The notes under the pieces: model-generated
Told to the model about the DNA's origin: nothing
Database searches by the model: none
The model's input: only the letters and a program-made list of their open reading frames with translations
Position numbers and translations under genes: made by a program
Shown: positions 18,589 to 26,991 of the stretch, piece by piece
Numbering within the stretch: position 1 is the first letter of the stretch
Layout: the number at the start of each line of letters is the position of its first letter
Assembly (NCBI RefSeq): GCF_900129395.1
Contig: NZ_FQVP01000004.1
Span: 434,001-498,000, forward strand
Source of the DNA: Pseudosulfitobacter pseudonitzschiae
Lineage (GTDB): Bacteria > Pseudomonadota > Alphaproteobacteria > Rhodobacterales > Rhodobacteraceae
Direction of reading: 5' to 3'
Length of the DNA: 64,000 nucleotides

Positions 18589-19563
18589 ATGAAAAAAGTT
18601 CTCTTCGCCACGACTGCCCTGGTCGCCACCGCTGGTGTCGCAGCTGCAGACGTAACTTTCGGCGGTTACGGCCGTTTCGGTATCATCCACGTTGAGGGTG
18701 CACCCAACGAAACAACCATCACAAGCCGTTTCCGTCTGCAAATCGACGCGACAGCCGAGTCCGACTCCGGTATCGTTTTCGGTGCACGTGCACGTATCCA
18801 GCAGGACAACGACGGCATTGCCGGCGACGCCAACCTGGTTGGTGAAGATGCATCGTCCATCTCCGGCATCTACCGCAGCGACCGTTTTGAAAACGGCATC
18901 AACGGCGTTCGCTTCTTCGCGCGCTCCGGCGGTCTGGAAGTCGGCGTTGGCAACATCTTCGGCGCCATCGACTCGATGCCCGGCATGTACCCCGTCGAGC
19001 TGGGTCTGACAGGCCTGAGCTATGACTACATCCTGAACGGTGCCGGCGCTTTCTCGTCGACATATGACTCGGATGGCAACGGTGCGGCTGGCCGCAACGG
19101 CGTCGAAATCATGTACTCGATGGGCGACCTGAGCGCACACCTGTCGTACCAAGAACTGGACACAGTTCCCGGCAACGGCATCATGGACGGTGACCGCATC
19201 GAAGGTTACATCGCCTATACATTCAGCGGCTGGACCGTTGCTCTGGGTCTGCAAGACTCCGACATCGCGACAGACACCGAGCTGGCTCTGACAGTTGGCG
19301 GTTCCGTCGGCATCGCAGACCTGACATTCGGTTACGCTGACAACGGCACACAAGGCGACGCATTCGCGATCACAGCCGCCTTTGACGTTGGCGCAGCAAC
19401 ACGCGTGACCGTTGTGGTCCTGGATCAAGAAAACTACGCAGACACCGTCTACGGTGTTGGCGTGAACCACGACCTGGGTGGCGGTACCTCCATCCGCGGT
19501 GGTATCCAGAACAACAACGCCGGCAACACCGTTGCTGACTTGGGTGTTCGCTTCAACTTCTAA
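18589..19563 (+). CDS. Rhodobacter-type outer-membrane porin, 324 aa
   Basis: General diffusion porin. Signal peptide MKKVLFATTALVATAGVAAA, then mature DVTFGGYGRFGI, alternating beta-strands throughout and a C-terminal strand ending in Phe (LGVRFNF), the sorting signal for BAM. Length fits 16-strand porins of Rhodobacterales. GAGGGA lies 9 bases before ATG 18589; an in-frame start at 18568 is rejected because it would precede the signal peptide. Codon use is distinctive: threonine is mostly ACA, whereas neighbouring genes favour ACC, a sign of selection for very high expression. Confidence 0.93.
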   Translation: MKKVLFATTALVATAGVAAADVTFGGYGRFGIIHVEGAPNETTITSRFRLQIDATAESDSGIVFGARARIQQDNDGIAGDANLVGEDASSISGIYRSDRFENGINGVRFFARSGGLEVGVGNIFGAIDSMPGMYPVELGLTGLSYDYILNGAGAFSSTYDSDGNGAAGRNGVEIMYSMGDLSAHLSYQELDTVPGNGIMDGDRIEGYIAYTFSGWTVALGLQDSDIATDTELALTVGGSVGIADLTFGYADNGTQGDAFAITAAFDVGAATRVTVVVLDQENYADTVYGVGVNHDLGGGTSIRGGIQNNNAGNTVADLGVRFNF

Positions 19564-19585
19564 GTTGATCGACATCTGACGATTT

Positions 19586-19616
19586 GGGGCAGTCCTTCGG
19601 GCTGCCCCTTTTCTTT
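19586..19616 (+). terminator. Strong Rho-independent terminator of porin
   Basis: GGGGCAG (19586-19592) pairs with CTGCCCC (19602-19608) with inner pairs closing on TTC, followed by TTTTCTTTT. It lies 22 bases after the porin stop. Confidence 0.9.
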
Positions 19617-19678
19617 TGCGCCCCCTTTTCTTTCTCCCCCGCGCGTTGCTATCTGAGAGGCAGCGCAAGGAGAGACGC

Positions 19679-20332
19679 ATGGGACTTCAAGATATTCAGG
19701 ACCGGATCGCCAAAGCCTGCGCCGAGGCAGGCCGGGATGCAGCATCGGTCAAACTGATTGCAGTCAGCAAGGTGCAGCCGAACGAACGGGTCCGCGCCGT
19801 GCTGGAGCAGGGGCAACGCTGTTTCGGTGAAAACCGCGTGCAAGAGGCGCAAGGCAAGTGGCCCGAATTCCGCGAAAGCTTTGACGGGATCGACCTGCAT
19901 CTGATCGGCCCGCTGCAAAGCAACAAGGTGCGGCCGGCTTTTGGGCTGTTCCAGTCCATCCATTCTGTCGACCGCCCCAAATTGGCCACGGCCATTGCCC
20001 GGATCGCGCAGGAAGAAGGGCATTGTCCCGACCTGTTCATTCAGGTGAACACCGGCGAAGAAGAGCAGAAAGCGGGCGTTCTGCCCGCACAAGCGGATGA
20101 TTTCATCGCGGAATGCCGTGCGATTGACCTGCCGGTGCGCGGTTTGATGTGCATCCCGCCCGTGGACGAAGAACCGTCGCTGCATTTCGCCCTGTTGGCC
20201 AAGATTGCCGAACGCAACGGTTTGAACGGGCTCAGCATGGGAATGAGCAGCGATTTTGAGCGCGCCGTTGCGCTGGGAGCGACCCATATCCGCGTGGGAT
20301 CGGCCATTTTCGGCGACCGCGTCCCGACCTAG
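19679..20332 (+). CDS. yggS: YggS/PROSC-family pyridoxal-phosphate homeostasis protein, 217 aa
   Basis: Small PLP-binding protein with a single alanine-racemase-like barrel that buffers cellular PLP. The PLP lysine lies in KLIAVSKVQP near residue 28; GENRVQEAQGKWPEF, HLIGPLQSNK and the C-terminal LSMGMSSDFERAVALGATHIRVGSAIFG (residues 184-211) are family motifs. AAGGAGAG precedes ATG 19679 by 6 bases; an in-frame upstream extension is rejected. Its TAG stop shares CTAG with the convergent L,D-transpeptidase gene. Confidence 0.95.
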   Translation: MGLQDIQDRIAKACAEAGRDAASVKLIAVSKVQPNERVRAVLEQGQRCFGENRVQEAQGKWPEFRESFDGIDLHLIGPLQSNKVRPAFGLFQSIHSVDRPKLATAIARIAQEEGHCPDLFIQVNTGEEEQKAGVLPAQADDFIAECRAIDLPVRGLMCIPPVDEEPSLHFALLAKIAERNGLNGLSMGMSSDFERAVALGATHIRVGSAIFGDRVPT

Positions 20333-20826
20333 GACGGAACGATCAGGCGGGTGCCGATGCTGATGCGGGCCGCGACCTGCGCCAGATGATCGGGGCGCAG
20401 GGCCACGCAGCCCTCGGTTGGAAAGCCGGGCCTGCGCCAGCGGTGCATGAAGATGGCAGAGCCGCGCCCCGCCTTGGCATCGGGCCAGTTCCAGTCCAGC
20501 ACGATCACCAGATCATACAGTGGGTCGGCGCGGCGCAAGGCCTCGTGACTGTGGGCATAGGGCGCGCGGACGTGGTGGTTATAGTCCGGCTGCCCGGAAG
20601 CATCGGACCACAGGTCGCGCGGCCCGATGGGCGTGGCCCAAGGGGCCGGTGCCGCGATCCGGTCGGGGCGATAGAGCATTCCGACAACGTGGTGAATGCC
20701 CACGGGTGTCGCCCCGTCGCCTTCGCGCTTGGTCCGCGACAGTCCGCCCTTGCCGATTGTGCAGGGATAGACCTGCCCGCCAAAGCGCAACCCGCGTGGG
20801 GTCAGGACCATGTCGGCAGGCGTCAC
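20329..20826 (-). CDS. L,D-transpeptidase (YkuD) family protein, 165 aa
   Basis: Compact YkuD-fold protein with the catalytic block [16 protein letters not shown] (residues 128-143), where His and Cys would form the active site for 3-3 peptidoglycan crosslinks or lipoprotein attachment. There is no signal peptide, and the short form is common in Rhodobacterales, so its location and substrate are uncertain. The start is GTG 20826, whose GTGA overlap with the ribA stop implies coupling; ATG 20811 is an alternative. Confidence 0.87.
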   Translation of the reverse strand: MTPADMVLTPRGLRFGGQVYPCTIGKGGLSRTKREGDGATPVGIHHVVGMLYRPDRIAAPAPWATPIGPRDLWSDASGQPDYNHHVRAPYAHSHEALRRADPLYDLVIVLDWNWPDAKAGRGSAIFMHRWRRPGFPTEGCVALRPDHLAQVAARISIGTRLIVPS

Positions 20827-21911
20827 AGCAAATGCCCCGACTTGCGCGCCTTGGTCGCCAGATAGGCGGTGTTGTGACGGTTTTCACCGACTTTCAACGG
20901 CACGCGTTCGGTGACGGTAATGCCGCAGGTGGTCATCATGTCGACCTTCTTTGGGTTGTTGGTCAGCAGGCGCACGGACGAAAACCCCATGGATTTGAGA
21001 ATGTCCGCGCCCAGGCGAAAGTCGCGTTCGTCGTCCTCGAACCCCAGGCGGTGGTTGGCCTCGACCGTGTCAAAGCCTTGATCCTGCAGGGAATAGGCGC
21101 GCATCTTGTTGGCAAGGCCAATGCCGCGCCCCTCTTGGTTCAGGTACAGCAATACCCCTGCACCCTGCGCACCCATCTGTGCCAGTGCACCGCGCAATTG
21201 CGGGCCACAGTCGCATTTCAGCGAACCCAGAACGTCACCGGTGAAACAGGCCGAGTGCAGCCGTGCCAGCACGGGCTTGCTGCGGTCGGGGCGGCCGATT
21301 TCGATGGCGTAATGCTCCTCGGCCCCGTCCTCGGGACGAAAGATGTGCAGCCGCCCAGCCTCGGTCGCCTCCATCGGCAGGCGCGCGGCAACGATCGGGT
21401 GCAATGGGCTGGCCGAGCCGATGTGATCGGCGAGCCGTGACAGCGGCAGCGTGGTCAGCGCGTGTTGCGTGGCAAAAGGTGCCGCATCATCCAGCGGCAG
21501 CACCACGGCGGCGGGCAAGAGCCGCGCCGATTTGCAAAGGGCCAGCGCCGCGCGGTGGGCCAACGGGTTGCCGTCACGGGCGGAAATCAACGGTCCCTTC
21601 ATCGGGCTGCGCAGGTCGTCGGCGGGGTCTGCAATGGCTTGGACCCAAGCCAACGAAGCATCCATGGGCAGCGTCAACCGCGCCAGATCGCCGTCATAGG
21701 GCCGCGCCTTCAGCGTTGCAGCACGACGCGCGGTGATCGCCAGCACCGGTGCGCCGCCAAGCGCCAGCACATCGGCCAGGCGCTGCGGTGTCAGTGTTTC
21801 GGCCGCCAGGATCAGCGCGGCCCCGTCGCCGGTCACCACCACGGGCACGCCCATGCGCAGATCGGCCCGCGCCCGCGCAAGCTGTTCGATGATATCGGGG
21901 GTTAAGGCCAT
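20823..21911 (-). CDS. ribA: GTP cyclohydrolase II with N-terminal RibB-like extension, 362 aa
   Basis: Catalyses the first step of riboflavin synthesis from GTP. The C-terminal half is a canonical RibA: zinc cysteines in [15 protein letters not shown], then [13 protein letters not shown] and LLTNNPKK. The first about 160 residues resemble a degenerate DHBP-synthase (RibB)-like domain ([19 protein letters not shown]) but I do not see the usual RibB acidic metal-binding motif, so it is probably non-catalytic. ATG 21911 was chosen; upstream codons in frame show no similarity. Overlaps the L,D-transpeptidase start by 4 bases. Confidence 0.92.
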   Translation of the reverse strand: MALTPDIIEQLARARADLRMGVPVVVTGDGAALILAAETLTPQRLADVLALGGAPVLAITARRAATLKARPYDGDLARLTLPMDASLAWVQAIADPADDLRSPMKGPLISARDGNPLAHRAALALCKSARLLPAAVVLPLDDAAPFATQHALTTLPLSRLADHIGSASPLHPIVAARLPMEATEAGRLHIFRPEDGAEEHYAIEIGRPDRSKPVLARLHSACFTGDVLGSLKCDCGPQLRGALAQMGAQGAGVLLYLNQEGRGIGLANKMRAYSLQDQGFDTVEANHRLGFEDDERDFRLGADILKSMGFSSVRLLTNNPKKVDMMTTCGITVTERVPLKVGENRHNTAYLATKARKSGHLL

Positions 21912-21981
21912 ATGCCGCGTCCTGATGTTTCTTGAGATGTGATGTAAGCTATGCGAACCGGAAATGAAACATTTGCCCTGT

Positions 21982-22010
21982 TTGACACACGACCGCGTGA
22001 GAGAACTGTC
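21982..22010 (+). promoter_or_regulatory. Candidate -35 element of cenR promoter
   Basis: TTGACA at 21982-21987 is a perfect sigma-70 -35 hexamer in the 161-bp divergent region between ribA and the response regulator. The -10 at the expected spacing (around 22005) is poor, which is common in Rhodobacterales. No better candidate is seen. Confidence 0.35.
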
Positions 22011-22072
22011 GCAAATCTTGTCAGGAACGTGATGCAGGCTCATCTGAACATGCAGAACACAGGAGGCCCGAG

Positions 22073-22759
22073 ATGCCACAACTGAAAAAAATTCTGCTGG
22101 TCGACGACGACGAAGATCTGCGCGAGGCGCTGAGCGAGCAACTTATCATGACCGAGGACTTTGACGTCTTCGAGGCAAGCAACGGGGCCGAGGCGATGAC
22201 CAAGGCCAAGGAAGGCTTGTACGATCTGGTTATTCTGGACGTGGGCCTGCCCGACACCGATGGCCGCGAGCTGTGCCGTCTGATGCGCAAGCAGGGTGTG
22301 AAAGCGCCCGTGCTGATGCTGACCGGTCACGACAGCGATGCCGACACCATTCTGGGTCTGGACGCTGGTGCCAATGATTATGTCACCAAACCGTTCAAGT
22401 TTCCGGTGCTGCTGGCCCGTATCCGCGCGCAACTGCGCCAGCATGAACAGTCCGAGGACGCGGTGTTCCAGCTTGGACCCTATACGTTCAAGCCGTCGAT
22501 GAAGATGTTGATGACCGAAGACGACAAGAAGGTGCGTCTTACGGAAAAGGAAACCAATATTCTGAAGTTCCTGTACCGCAGCACCGACGGCGTGGTGGCG
22601 CGTGACGTGCTGCTGCACGAAGTCTGGGGCTATAACGCCGGCGTCACGACCCATACGCTTGAGACTCATATCTACCGCTTGCGTCAAAAGATCGAACCCG
22701 ATCCGTCCAATGCGCGACTTTTGGTCACGGAATCTGGGGGCTATCGCTTGATGGCGTAG
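22073..22759 (+). CDS. cenR: OmpR-family response regulator, CenR-like, 228 aa
   Basis: Two-component transcription regulator. The receiver domain (1-120) has the acidic pocket DDDED, phosphoacceptor Asp in VILDVGLP near residue 57, and Lys in YVTKPFKFP; the C-terminal winged helix (about 135-226) has [17 protein letters not shown] and [15 protein letters not shown]. The strong conservation and context (followed by xth and cnoX) fit CenR, an essential envelope and cell-division regulator described in Rhodobacter and Caulobacter; this assignment is by resemblance. AGGAGG precedes ATG 22073. Its kinase is not in the window. Confidence 0.85.
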   Translation: MPQLKKILLVDDDEDLREALSEQLIMTEDFDVFEASNGAEAMTKAKEGLYDLVILDVGLPDTDGRELCRLMRKQGVKAPVLMLTGHDSDADTILGLDAGANDYVTKPFKFPVLLARIRAQLRQHEQSEDAVFQLGPYTFKPSMKMLMTEDDKKVRLTEKETNILKFLYRSTDGVVARDVLLHEVWGYNAGVTTHTLETHIYRLRQKIEPDPSNARLLVTESGGYRLMA

Positions 22760-22778
22760 TGGTATATTCTCTTAATAC

Positions 22779-22816
22779 GGGAACTTTTGCCGGAACTTTT
22801 AACACCGCGCAGCGTT
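22779..22816 (+). promoter_or_regulatory. Candidate EcfG-type promoter (GGAAC-N16-CGTT)
   Basis: GGAAC at 22792-22796, a 16-base spacer, and CGTT at 22813-22816 match the alphaproteobacterial general-stress (EcfG) promoter pattern exactly. A second GGGAACTTTT lies 12 bases upstream (22779-22788), making a tandem repeat of GGAACTTTT. It starts 20 bases after the cenR stop and points to the candidate small RNA below. Confidence 0.4.
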
Positions 22817-22819
22817 TCC

Positions 22820-22899
22820 AAATCATCCCGCTGCATGTCCGGGTTAAACATGCACCTCCCTGTTGGACTTGGCCGGGCCTTTGTGCCCGGTCATTTTTT
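22820..22899 (+). ncRNA. Candidate small RNA with C-rich loop, downstream of cenR
   Basis: From the predicted start near 22822 to the terminator the transcript would be about 80 nt. GCATG (22833-22837) pairs with CATGC (22848-22852) around an 11-base loop; a single-stranded ACCTCCC follows, complementary to Shine-Dalgarno sequences, then the terminator hairpin. The layout resembles C-rich-motif sRNAs of alphaproteobacteria (CcsR of Rhodobacter, GsrN of Caulobacter) in style only. It could instead be the 3' UTR of cenR. Confidence 0.4.
22871..22899 (+). terminator. Rho-independent terminator after cenR / candidate sRNA
   Basis: GGCCGGGC (22871-22878) pairs with GCCCGGTC (22885-22892) with one G-T pair and loop CTTTGT, followed by A and six T at 22894-22899. 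Confidence 0.9.
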
Positions 22900-23044
22900 G
22901 TTTGGCCGCCGACAGTTGTGGCCGCCGCCGGGGCGGGGCAGGCATCTTACATTCCCTGAACCAGAGAAGACACGCGGGTTTTTGGGTGGCGGCGGCGCTT
23001 TGGTCGGCATAGGGTCCAGCCACTGCAAATATGGGGGCACCGAT

Positions 23045-23833
23045 ATGACATTTTCTCTGGCGACCTGGAACATCAACTCGGTCCGGCTGCGCGAACCGAT
23101 CGTGCTGAAGCTGTTGGCAGAGCACGGACCGGACGTGCTGTGTTTGCAGGAATGCAAAAGCCCCGTGGACAAGATCCCGCGCGAAGCTTTCAACGCTGCG
23201 GGGTATACCCACATGGTGGCGCGCGGTGACAAGGGGTACAACGGCGTTGCGATCCTCAGCCGGTTGCCGATTGAAGAGGTGGGCGCCGAGGATTTCGCCG
23301 GATTGGGCCATGCCCGCCATGTGTCGGCCCGTTTGGAAAACGGCGTGACCGTCCACAATTTTTACGTTCCCGCAGGCGGCGACGAGCCGGACCGCGAACG
23401 CAATGTGAAGTTCGGTCAAAAGCTGGATTACCTGACCGGGATGCGCGACTGGTTCCATGGCCAAAAGCCGGAAAAGTCGATCATGGTGGGTGATCTGAAC
23501 ATTGCGCCCCGCGAGGATGACGTGTGGGATCACAAGAAGCTGTTGAAGATTGTCAGCCACACGCCGGTCGAGGTCGAGCATCTGGCACAGGTGCAGGATG
23601 CGGGTGACTGGGTGGACATCACACGGCAGGATATTCCCGACGGTTTGCTGTATTCATGGTGGTCCTACCGCGCCAAGGATTGGGATGCCGCGGACAAGGG
23701 CCGCCGGCTGGACCACATCTGGGCCACGGGTGACATTGCACAGGCGGGCCATTCCAGCCAGGTGCTGCGCGCCGCGCGCGGTTGGGAAAAGCCCAGTGAC
23801 CATGCGCCGGTCTTCGCAACCTTCGACCTTTGA
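23045..23833 (+). CDS. xth: Exodeoxyribonuclease III, 262 aa
   Basis: AP endonuclease and 3'-5' exonuclease of base-excision repair. Motifs: SLATWNINSVRLR at the N-terminus, LCLQECKSP (metal Glu), GDLNIAPREDDVWDHK with catalytic Asp/Asn, and C-terminal RLDHIWA...PSDHAPVFATF. Length is standard. ATG 23045 follows the family start; an in-frame upstream extension is rejected. It heads a co-directional run with cnoX, the LON-domain gene and Trm112. Confidence 0.95.
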   Translation: MTFSLATWNINSVRLREPIVLKLLAEHGPDVLCLQECKSPVDKIPREAFNAAGYTHMVARGDKGYNGVAILSRLPIEEVGAEDFAGLGHARHVSARLENGVTVHNFYVPAGGDEPDRERNVKFGQKLDYLTGMRDWFHGQKPEKSIMVGDLNIAPREDDVWDHKKLLKIVSHTPVEVEHLAQVQDAGDWVDITRQDIPDGLLYSWWSYRAKDWDAADKGRRLDHIWATGDIAQAGHSSQVLRAARGWEKPSDHAPVFATFDL

Positions 23834-23888
23834 ATTCGGCGCGACAGCGCACATATAGACGACAAACACTGATGCAAGGACGGATGAA

Positions 23889-24806
23889 ATGGAATTGAAC
23901 CTGAGTGCAGCAGCGCCGCAAGCGGCGGATCTGATCAAGGACGTGTCCGAGGCAACCTTTATGGCCGATGTGGTCGAGGCCAGCCAGACCGTGCCGGTGA
24001 TCGTCGATTTCTGGGCGCCGTGGTGCGGCCCGTGCAAAACGCTGGGCCCGATGCTGGAGGACGCGGTGCGTGCCGCCAAAGGGGCCGTGAAGATGGCCAA
24101 GGTCAACGTGGACGAGGCACAGAACATTGCCGGTCAGTTGCAGATCCAGTCGATCCCCACGGTCTATGCCTTTTACAAGGGCCAGCCGGTTGACGGGTTC
24201 CAGGGTGCATTGCCCGCGTCCGAAGTTACCGCCTTTGTCGAACGTGTGATCAAGGCAGGCGGCGGTGAAGCCCCCAGCGACACGTTGAACGACGCCGTCG
24301 TCGCGGCGGACGAGATGCTGGCCGAGGGTGCCTTTGAGGACGCGGCGCAGACGTTCCAGGCGATCCTGGAAGAAGATCCCGCACATGCCGGGGCCTATGG
24401 CGGTCTGGTGCGCGTGCACATTGCCAAAGGTGACCTGGACCACGCCGAGGCTGTCCTGAACGGCGCGCCAATCGAGATTTCCAAAAGCCCCGAGCTGGAA
24501 GCCGCCCACGCGCAGCTGGAGCTGGCGCGGCAGGCCGCGAACGCGGGTCCGGTGGACGAATACCGCGCGGCGGTTGAGGCGAACGCAGACGACCATCAGG
24601 CGCGTTTCGACTTGGCACAGGCGCTGCATGCGCATGGCGACACGGAAGGCGCGGTTGCAGAATTGCTGGAGCTTTTCAGACGCGACCGCGAGTGGAATGA
24701 CGGTGCGGCCAAGGCGCAGTTGTTTACGATTTTCGACGCATTGAAGGCAAATGATCCGGTCGTTCTGAACGGGCGGCGCAAGCTTAGCTCGATGATATTT
24801 GTCTGA
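23889..24806 (+). CDS. cnoX: Thioredoxin-TPR co-chaperone CnoX/YbbN, 305 aa
   Basis: Chaperedoxin that protects clients from over-oxidation and hands them to GroEL or DnaK in E. coli. The thioredoxin domain (about 20-115) has an intact WCGPC (Cys46, Cys49), unlike E. coli CnoX, so this one can probably act as a real reductase. The C-terminal part is TPR-like helices (ADEMLAEGAFEDAAQTFQ...). AAGGA precedes ATG 23889. A 26-base gap separates it from the LON-domain gene. Confidence 0.92.
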   Translation: MELNLSAAAPQAADLIKDVSEATFMADVVEASQTVPVIVDFWAPWCGPCKTLGPMLEDAVRAAKGAVKMAKVNVDEAQNIAGQLQIQSIPTVYAFYKGQPVDGFQGALPASEVTAFVERVIKAGGGEAPSDTLNDAVVAADEMLAEGAFEDAAQTFQAILEEDPAHAGAYGGLVRVHIAKGDLDHAEAVLNGAPIEISKSPELEAAHAQLELARQAANAGPVDEYRAAVEANADDHQARFDLAQALHAHGDTEGAVAELLELFRRDREWNDGAAKAQLFTIFDALKANDPVVLNGRRKLSSMIFV

Positions 24807-24832
24807 TCCGCGCGTCGGACTAGGTAAGGGTT

Positions 24833-25477
24833 ATGCGCAACGCGGTTGATCTTCCTGACACGATCCCTGTCTTCCCCTTGCCCGGGGCGCTGTTGCTGCC
24901 GCGTGCGCATCTGCCGCTGCATATTTTCGAGCCGCGCTATTTGCAGATGCTGACCGATGCGCTGAAAACCGACAGCCGTATCATCGGCATGGTTCAGCCC
25001 AATCCGGTGCCGGGCCGGTCGAAAACGGCCTTGCACACCATTGGCTGTGCGGGCCGTGTGACCCAGTTTTCGGAAACCGAAGATGGCCGTTATATGGTGA
25101 CGCTGACGGGCCTGTCGCGGTTTCGAGTCGTGGAAGAGATCGAAGGGTTCACGCCCTATCGCCGTTGCAAGGCGTCCTGGGCCGGCTTTGATCGTGATCT
25201 GGGCGACAGCGAAACCGATGACACGCTGGACCGCGGTCTATTCCTGTCGTTGCTGAGCCGGTATTTCGACGCGCGTGATCTGTCCGCCGACTGGGACACG
25301 CTGAAAGAAGCGGACGACGAATTGCTGGTCAATTCGCTGTCGATGATGCTGGATTTCCAGCCCGAGGACAAACAGGCGCTGCTCGAAGCGCCATCGCTGG
25401 ACACACGGCGCGAGACGCTGGTGACCTTGATTGAATACGCGCTGCGTGGCGGCGGCGAAGGGGACTTGTTGCAATGA
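24833..25477 (+). CDS. LON peptidase substrate-binding-domain protein, 214 aa
   Basis: Stand-alone copy of the N-terminal (substrate-binding) domain of Lon, with no ATPase or protease domain. Motifs: [26 protein letters not shown] (residues 8-33) and [15 protein letters not shown]. The function is unknown; next to CnoX, a role in handling damaged protein is plausible inference. Its stop overlaps the Trm112 start (ATGA). Confidence 0.93.
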   Translation: MRNAVDLPDTIPVFPLPGALLLPRAHLPLHIFEPRYLQMLTDALKTDSRIIGMVQPNPVPGRSKTALHTIGCAGRVTQFSETEDGRYMVTLTGLSRFRVVEEIEGFTPYRRCKASWAGFDRDLGDSETDDTLDRGLFLSLLSRYFDARDLSADWDTLKEADDELLVNSLSMMLDFQPEDKQALLEAPSLDTRRETLVTLIEYALRGGGEGDLLQ

Positions 25478-25659
25478 CCGGAAACGCCATAGAAACCGAC
25501 CGCAAGATGCTCGAAGCGCTGGTGTGCCCGCGGACGCAGGCAACGCTGCGCTATGATGCCGAGGCACAAGAGTTGATCTCGGAAGGGACCAAGCTGGCCT
25601 ATCCGATCCGCAACGGCATTCCGATCATGCTGGACAGCGAAGCGCGCGTGATCGACTGA
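25474..25659 (+). CDS. Trm112 family protein, 61 aa
   Basis: Small zinc-ribbon-like protein that in eukaryotes and archaea activates SAM methyltransferases; bacterial partners are less clear. Family features: [16 protein letters not shown] at residues 10-25 and [17 protein letters not shown]. Only one Cys of the usual zinc set remains, so metal binding is doubtful. ATGA overlap with the LON-domain gene. Confidence 0.9.
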   Translation: MTGNAIETDRKMLEALVCPRTQATLRYDAEAQELISEGTKLAYPIRNGIPIMLDSEARVID

Positions 25660-25682
25660 TTTTCAGTAGGGCAGGGGGGTCG

Positions 25683-26909
25683 TCAAAGCGGCTTGCCTTG
25701 CATCAGCCGCGGCAGTTCGCCGGTCAGTCCCGCAGCCTCGCGGATGGCGCCACGGCGCAGGCCGGGCAGCGCGCCGATCACTCCCATGCCGATGTCACGC
25801 CCGATCCTCAGGATCGGGTTGTCGTTTGAAAACAGCCGGTTGAATGCATCCGTCGCCATGGCCAGCGCCGTGTTGTCGAAGCGTCTCCATTCTTGGTAGC
25901 GGGTCAGGGTGGCGACGCTGCCGATGTCCTCACCACGCCGTGTGGCGTCGGTCAGCACTTCGGCCAGTGCGGCGATGTCGCGCATGCCTGCGTTCAGGCC
26001 CTGACCTGCAATCGGGTGCACGCCATGTGCCGCATCGCCGATCAGCGCAACCCGATCCGCTACCATTTCGGTCGTCAGCGACAGGCCCAGCGGATAGGTC
26101 CAGCGTTTGCCGGTCAGACGGATGTCCCCCAGGAAATCGCCAAAGCGCGGGCGCAGCATGTCGATGTAGTCTGCATCCGGCAGCGCATTGAAAGCCCGCG
26201 CGTTCGCGTCGGTTTCCGACCAGACGATGGAACTGACATTGCCGGGCAGGGGCAGGATCGCAAGCGGCCCCTGTGGCATGAAAAACTGGTGCGCGATGCC
26301 GTGATGCGGCAGGTCGTGTTCGATGGCGCAGACCAAGGCTGTCTGGTCATAGGACCACGCGATCCGCTTGATGCCCGCACGCTGCGCCGTGCCGCTGGCG
26401 CGGCCATCGGCACCGACGGCCAGCTGGGCGGTCAGCAGTTTGCCATTGTCGAGGGTCAGCGTGATGCCGGCGGCATGGGCGCGCTGGCCGGTGACGGCAT
26501 GGCCGGACAGTTGCGTGATGTGGTCGCTGGCGTCCATCGCGTCGATCAGGGCGCGGCGCAGGTGCCGGTCCTGAACCATGTAACCCATTGGTCCTTCTTC
26601 GATTTCCGCATGATCAAAGTGCATGAAGAAGGGCGAAGGCCCTTCGCCCGCACGCCCGTCCGTCACCTTGATCTCCAGCATTGCCTGCGCGTTGTCTGCC
26701 AGCTGGCGCCACAGGCCCAACCCCGCCAGCAACCGCTGCGAGGTGAGGGCCACCGCATAGGATCGCCCGTCAAAGGCCGCGTTCTTGCGCACGGATTGCG
26801 CGGTGGCGTCGATAACGGTGACGCGGTGACCTTGGGACGCCATGGCAAGCGCCAGAAGGGGGCCGTTCAGCCCGCCGCCGATGACGGCAATATCGGTATC
26901 AGTGTTCAT
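25683..26909 (-). CDS. UbiH/UbiF-family FAD-dependent hydroxylase, 408 aa
   Basis: Flavin monooxygenase that hydroxylates the ubiquinone ring precursor. FAD motif IAVIGGGLNGPLLALAMAS at residues 7-25, the second motif VGADGRAS, and the third VALIGDAAHGVHPIAGQGLN with typical Ubi-hydroxylase context (GMRDIAALAEVL). Position-specificity (C5, C6 or C1) is not certain; UbiH is the default. ATG 26909 fits the FAD motif near the N-terminus. Divergent from the amidase across 82 bp. Confidence 0.9.
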   Translation of the reverse strand: MNTDTDIAVIGGGLNGPLLALAMASQGHRVTVIDATAQSVRKNAAFDGRSYAVALTSQRLLAGLGLWRQLADNAQAMLEIKVTDGRAGEGPSPFFMHFDHAEIEEGPMGYMVQDRHLRRALIDAMDASDHITQLSGHAVTGQRAHAAGITLTLDNGKLLTAQLAVGADGRASGTAQRAGIKRIAWSYDQTALVCAIEHDLPHHGIAHQFFMPQGPLAILPLPGNVSSIVWSETDANARAFNALPDADYIDMLRPRFGDFLGDIRLTGKRWTYPLGLSLTTEMVADRVALIGDAAHGVHPIAGQGLNAGMRDIAALAEVLTDATRRGEDIGSVATLTRYQEWRRFDNTALAMATDAFNRLFSNDNPILRIGRDIGMGVIGALPGLRRGAIREAAGLTGELPRLMQGKPL

Positions 26910-26991
26910 GTCGCTCAATATGAACGCGCGGCGGGGATTGTCCATGCGCCGAGGCGTCGCTACCGTCGCGAAAACGCAAAGGAGTGGCGCA

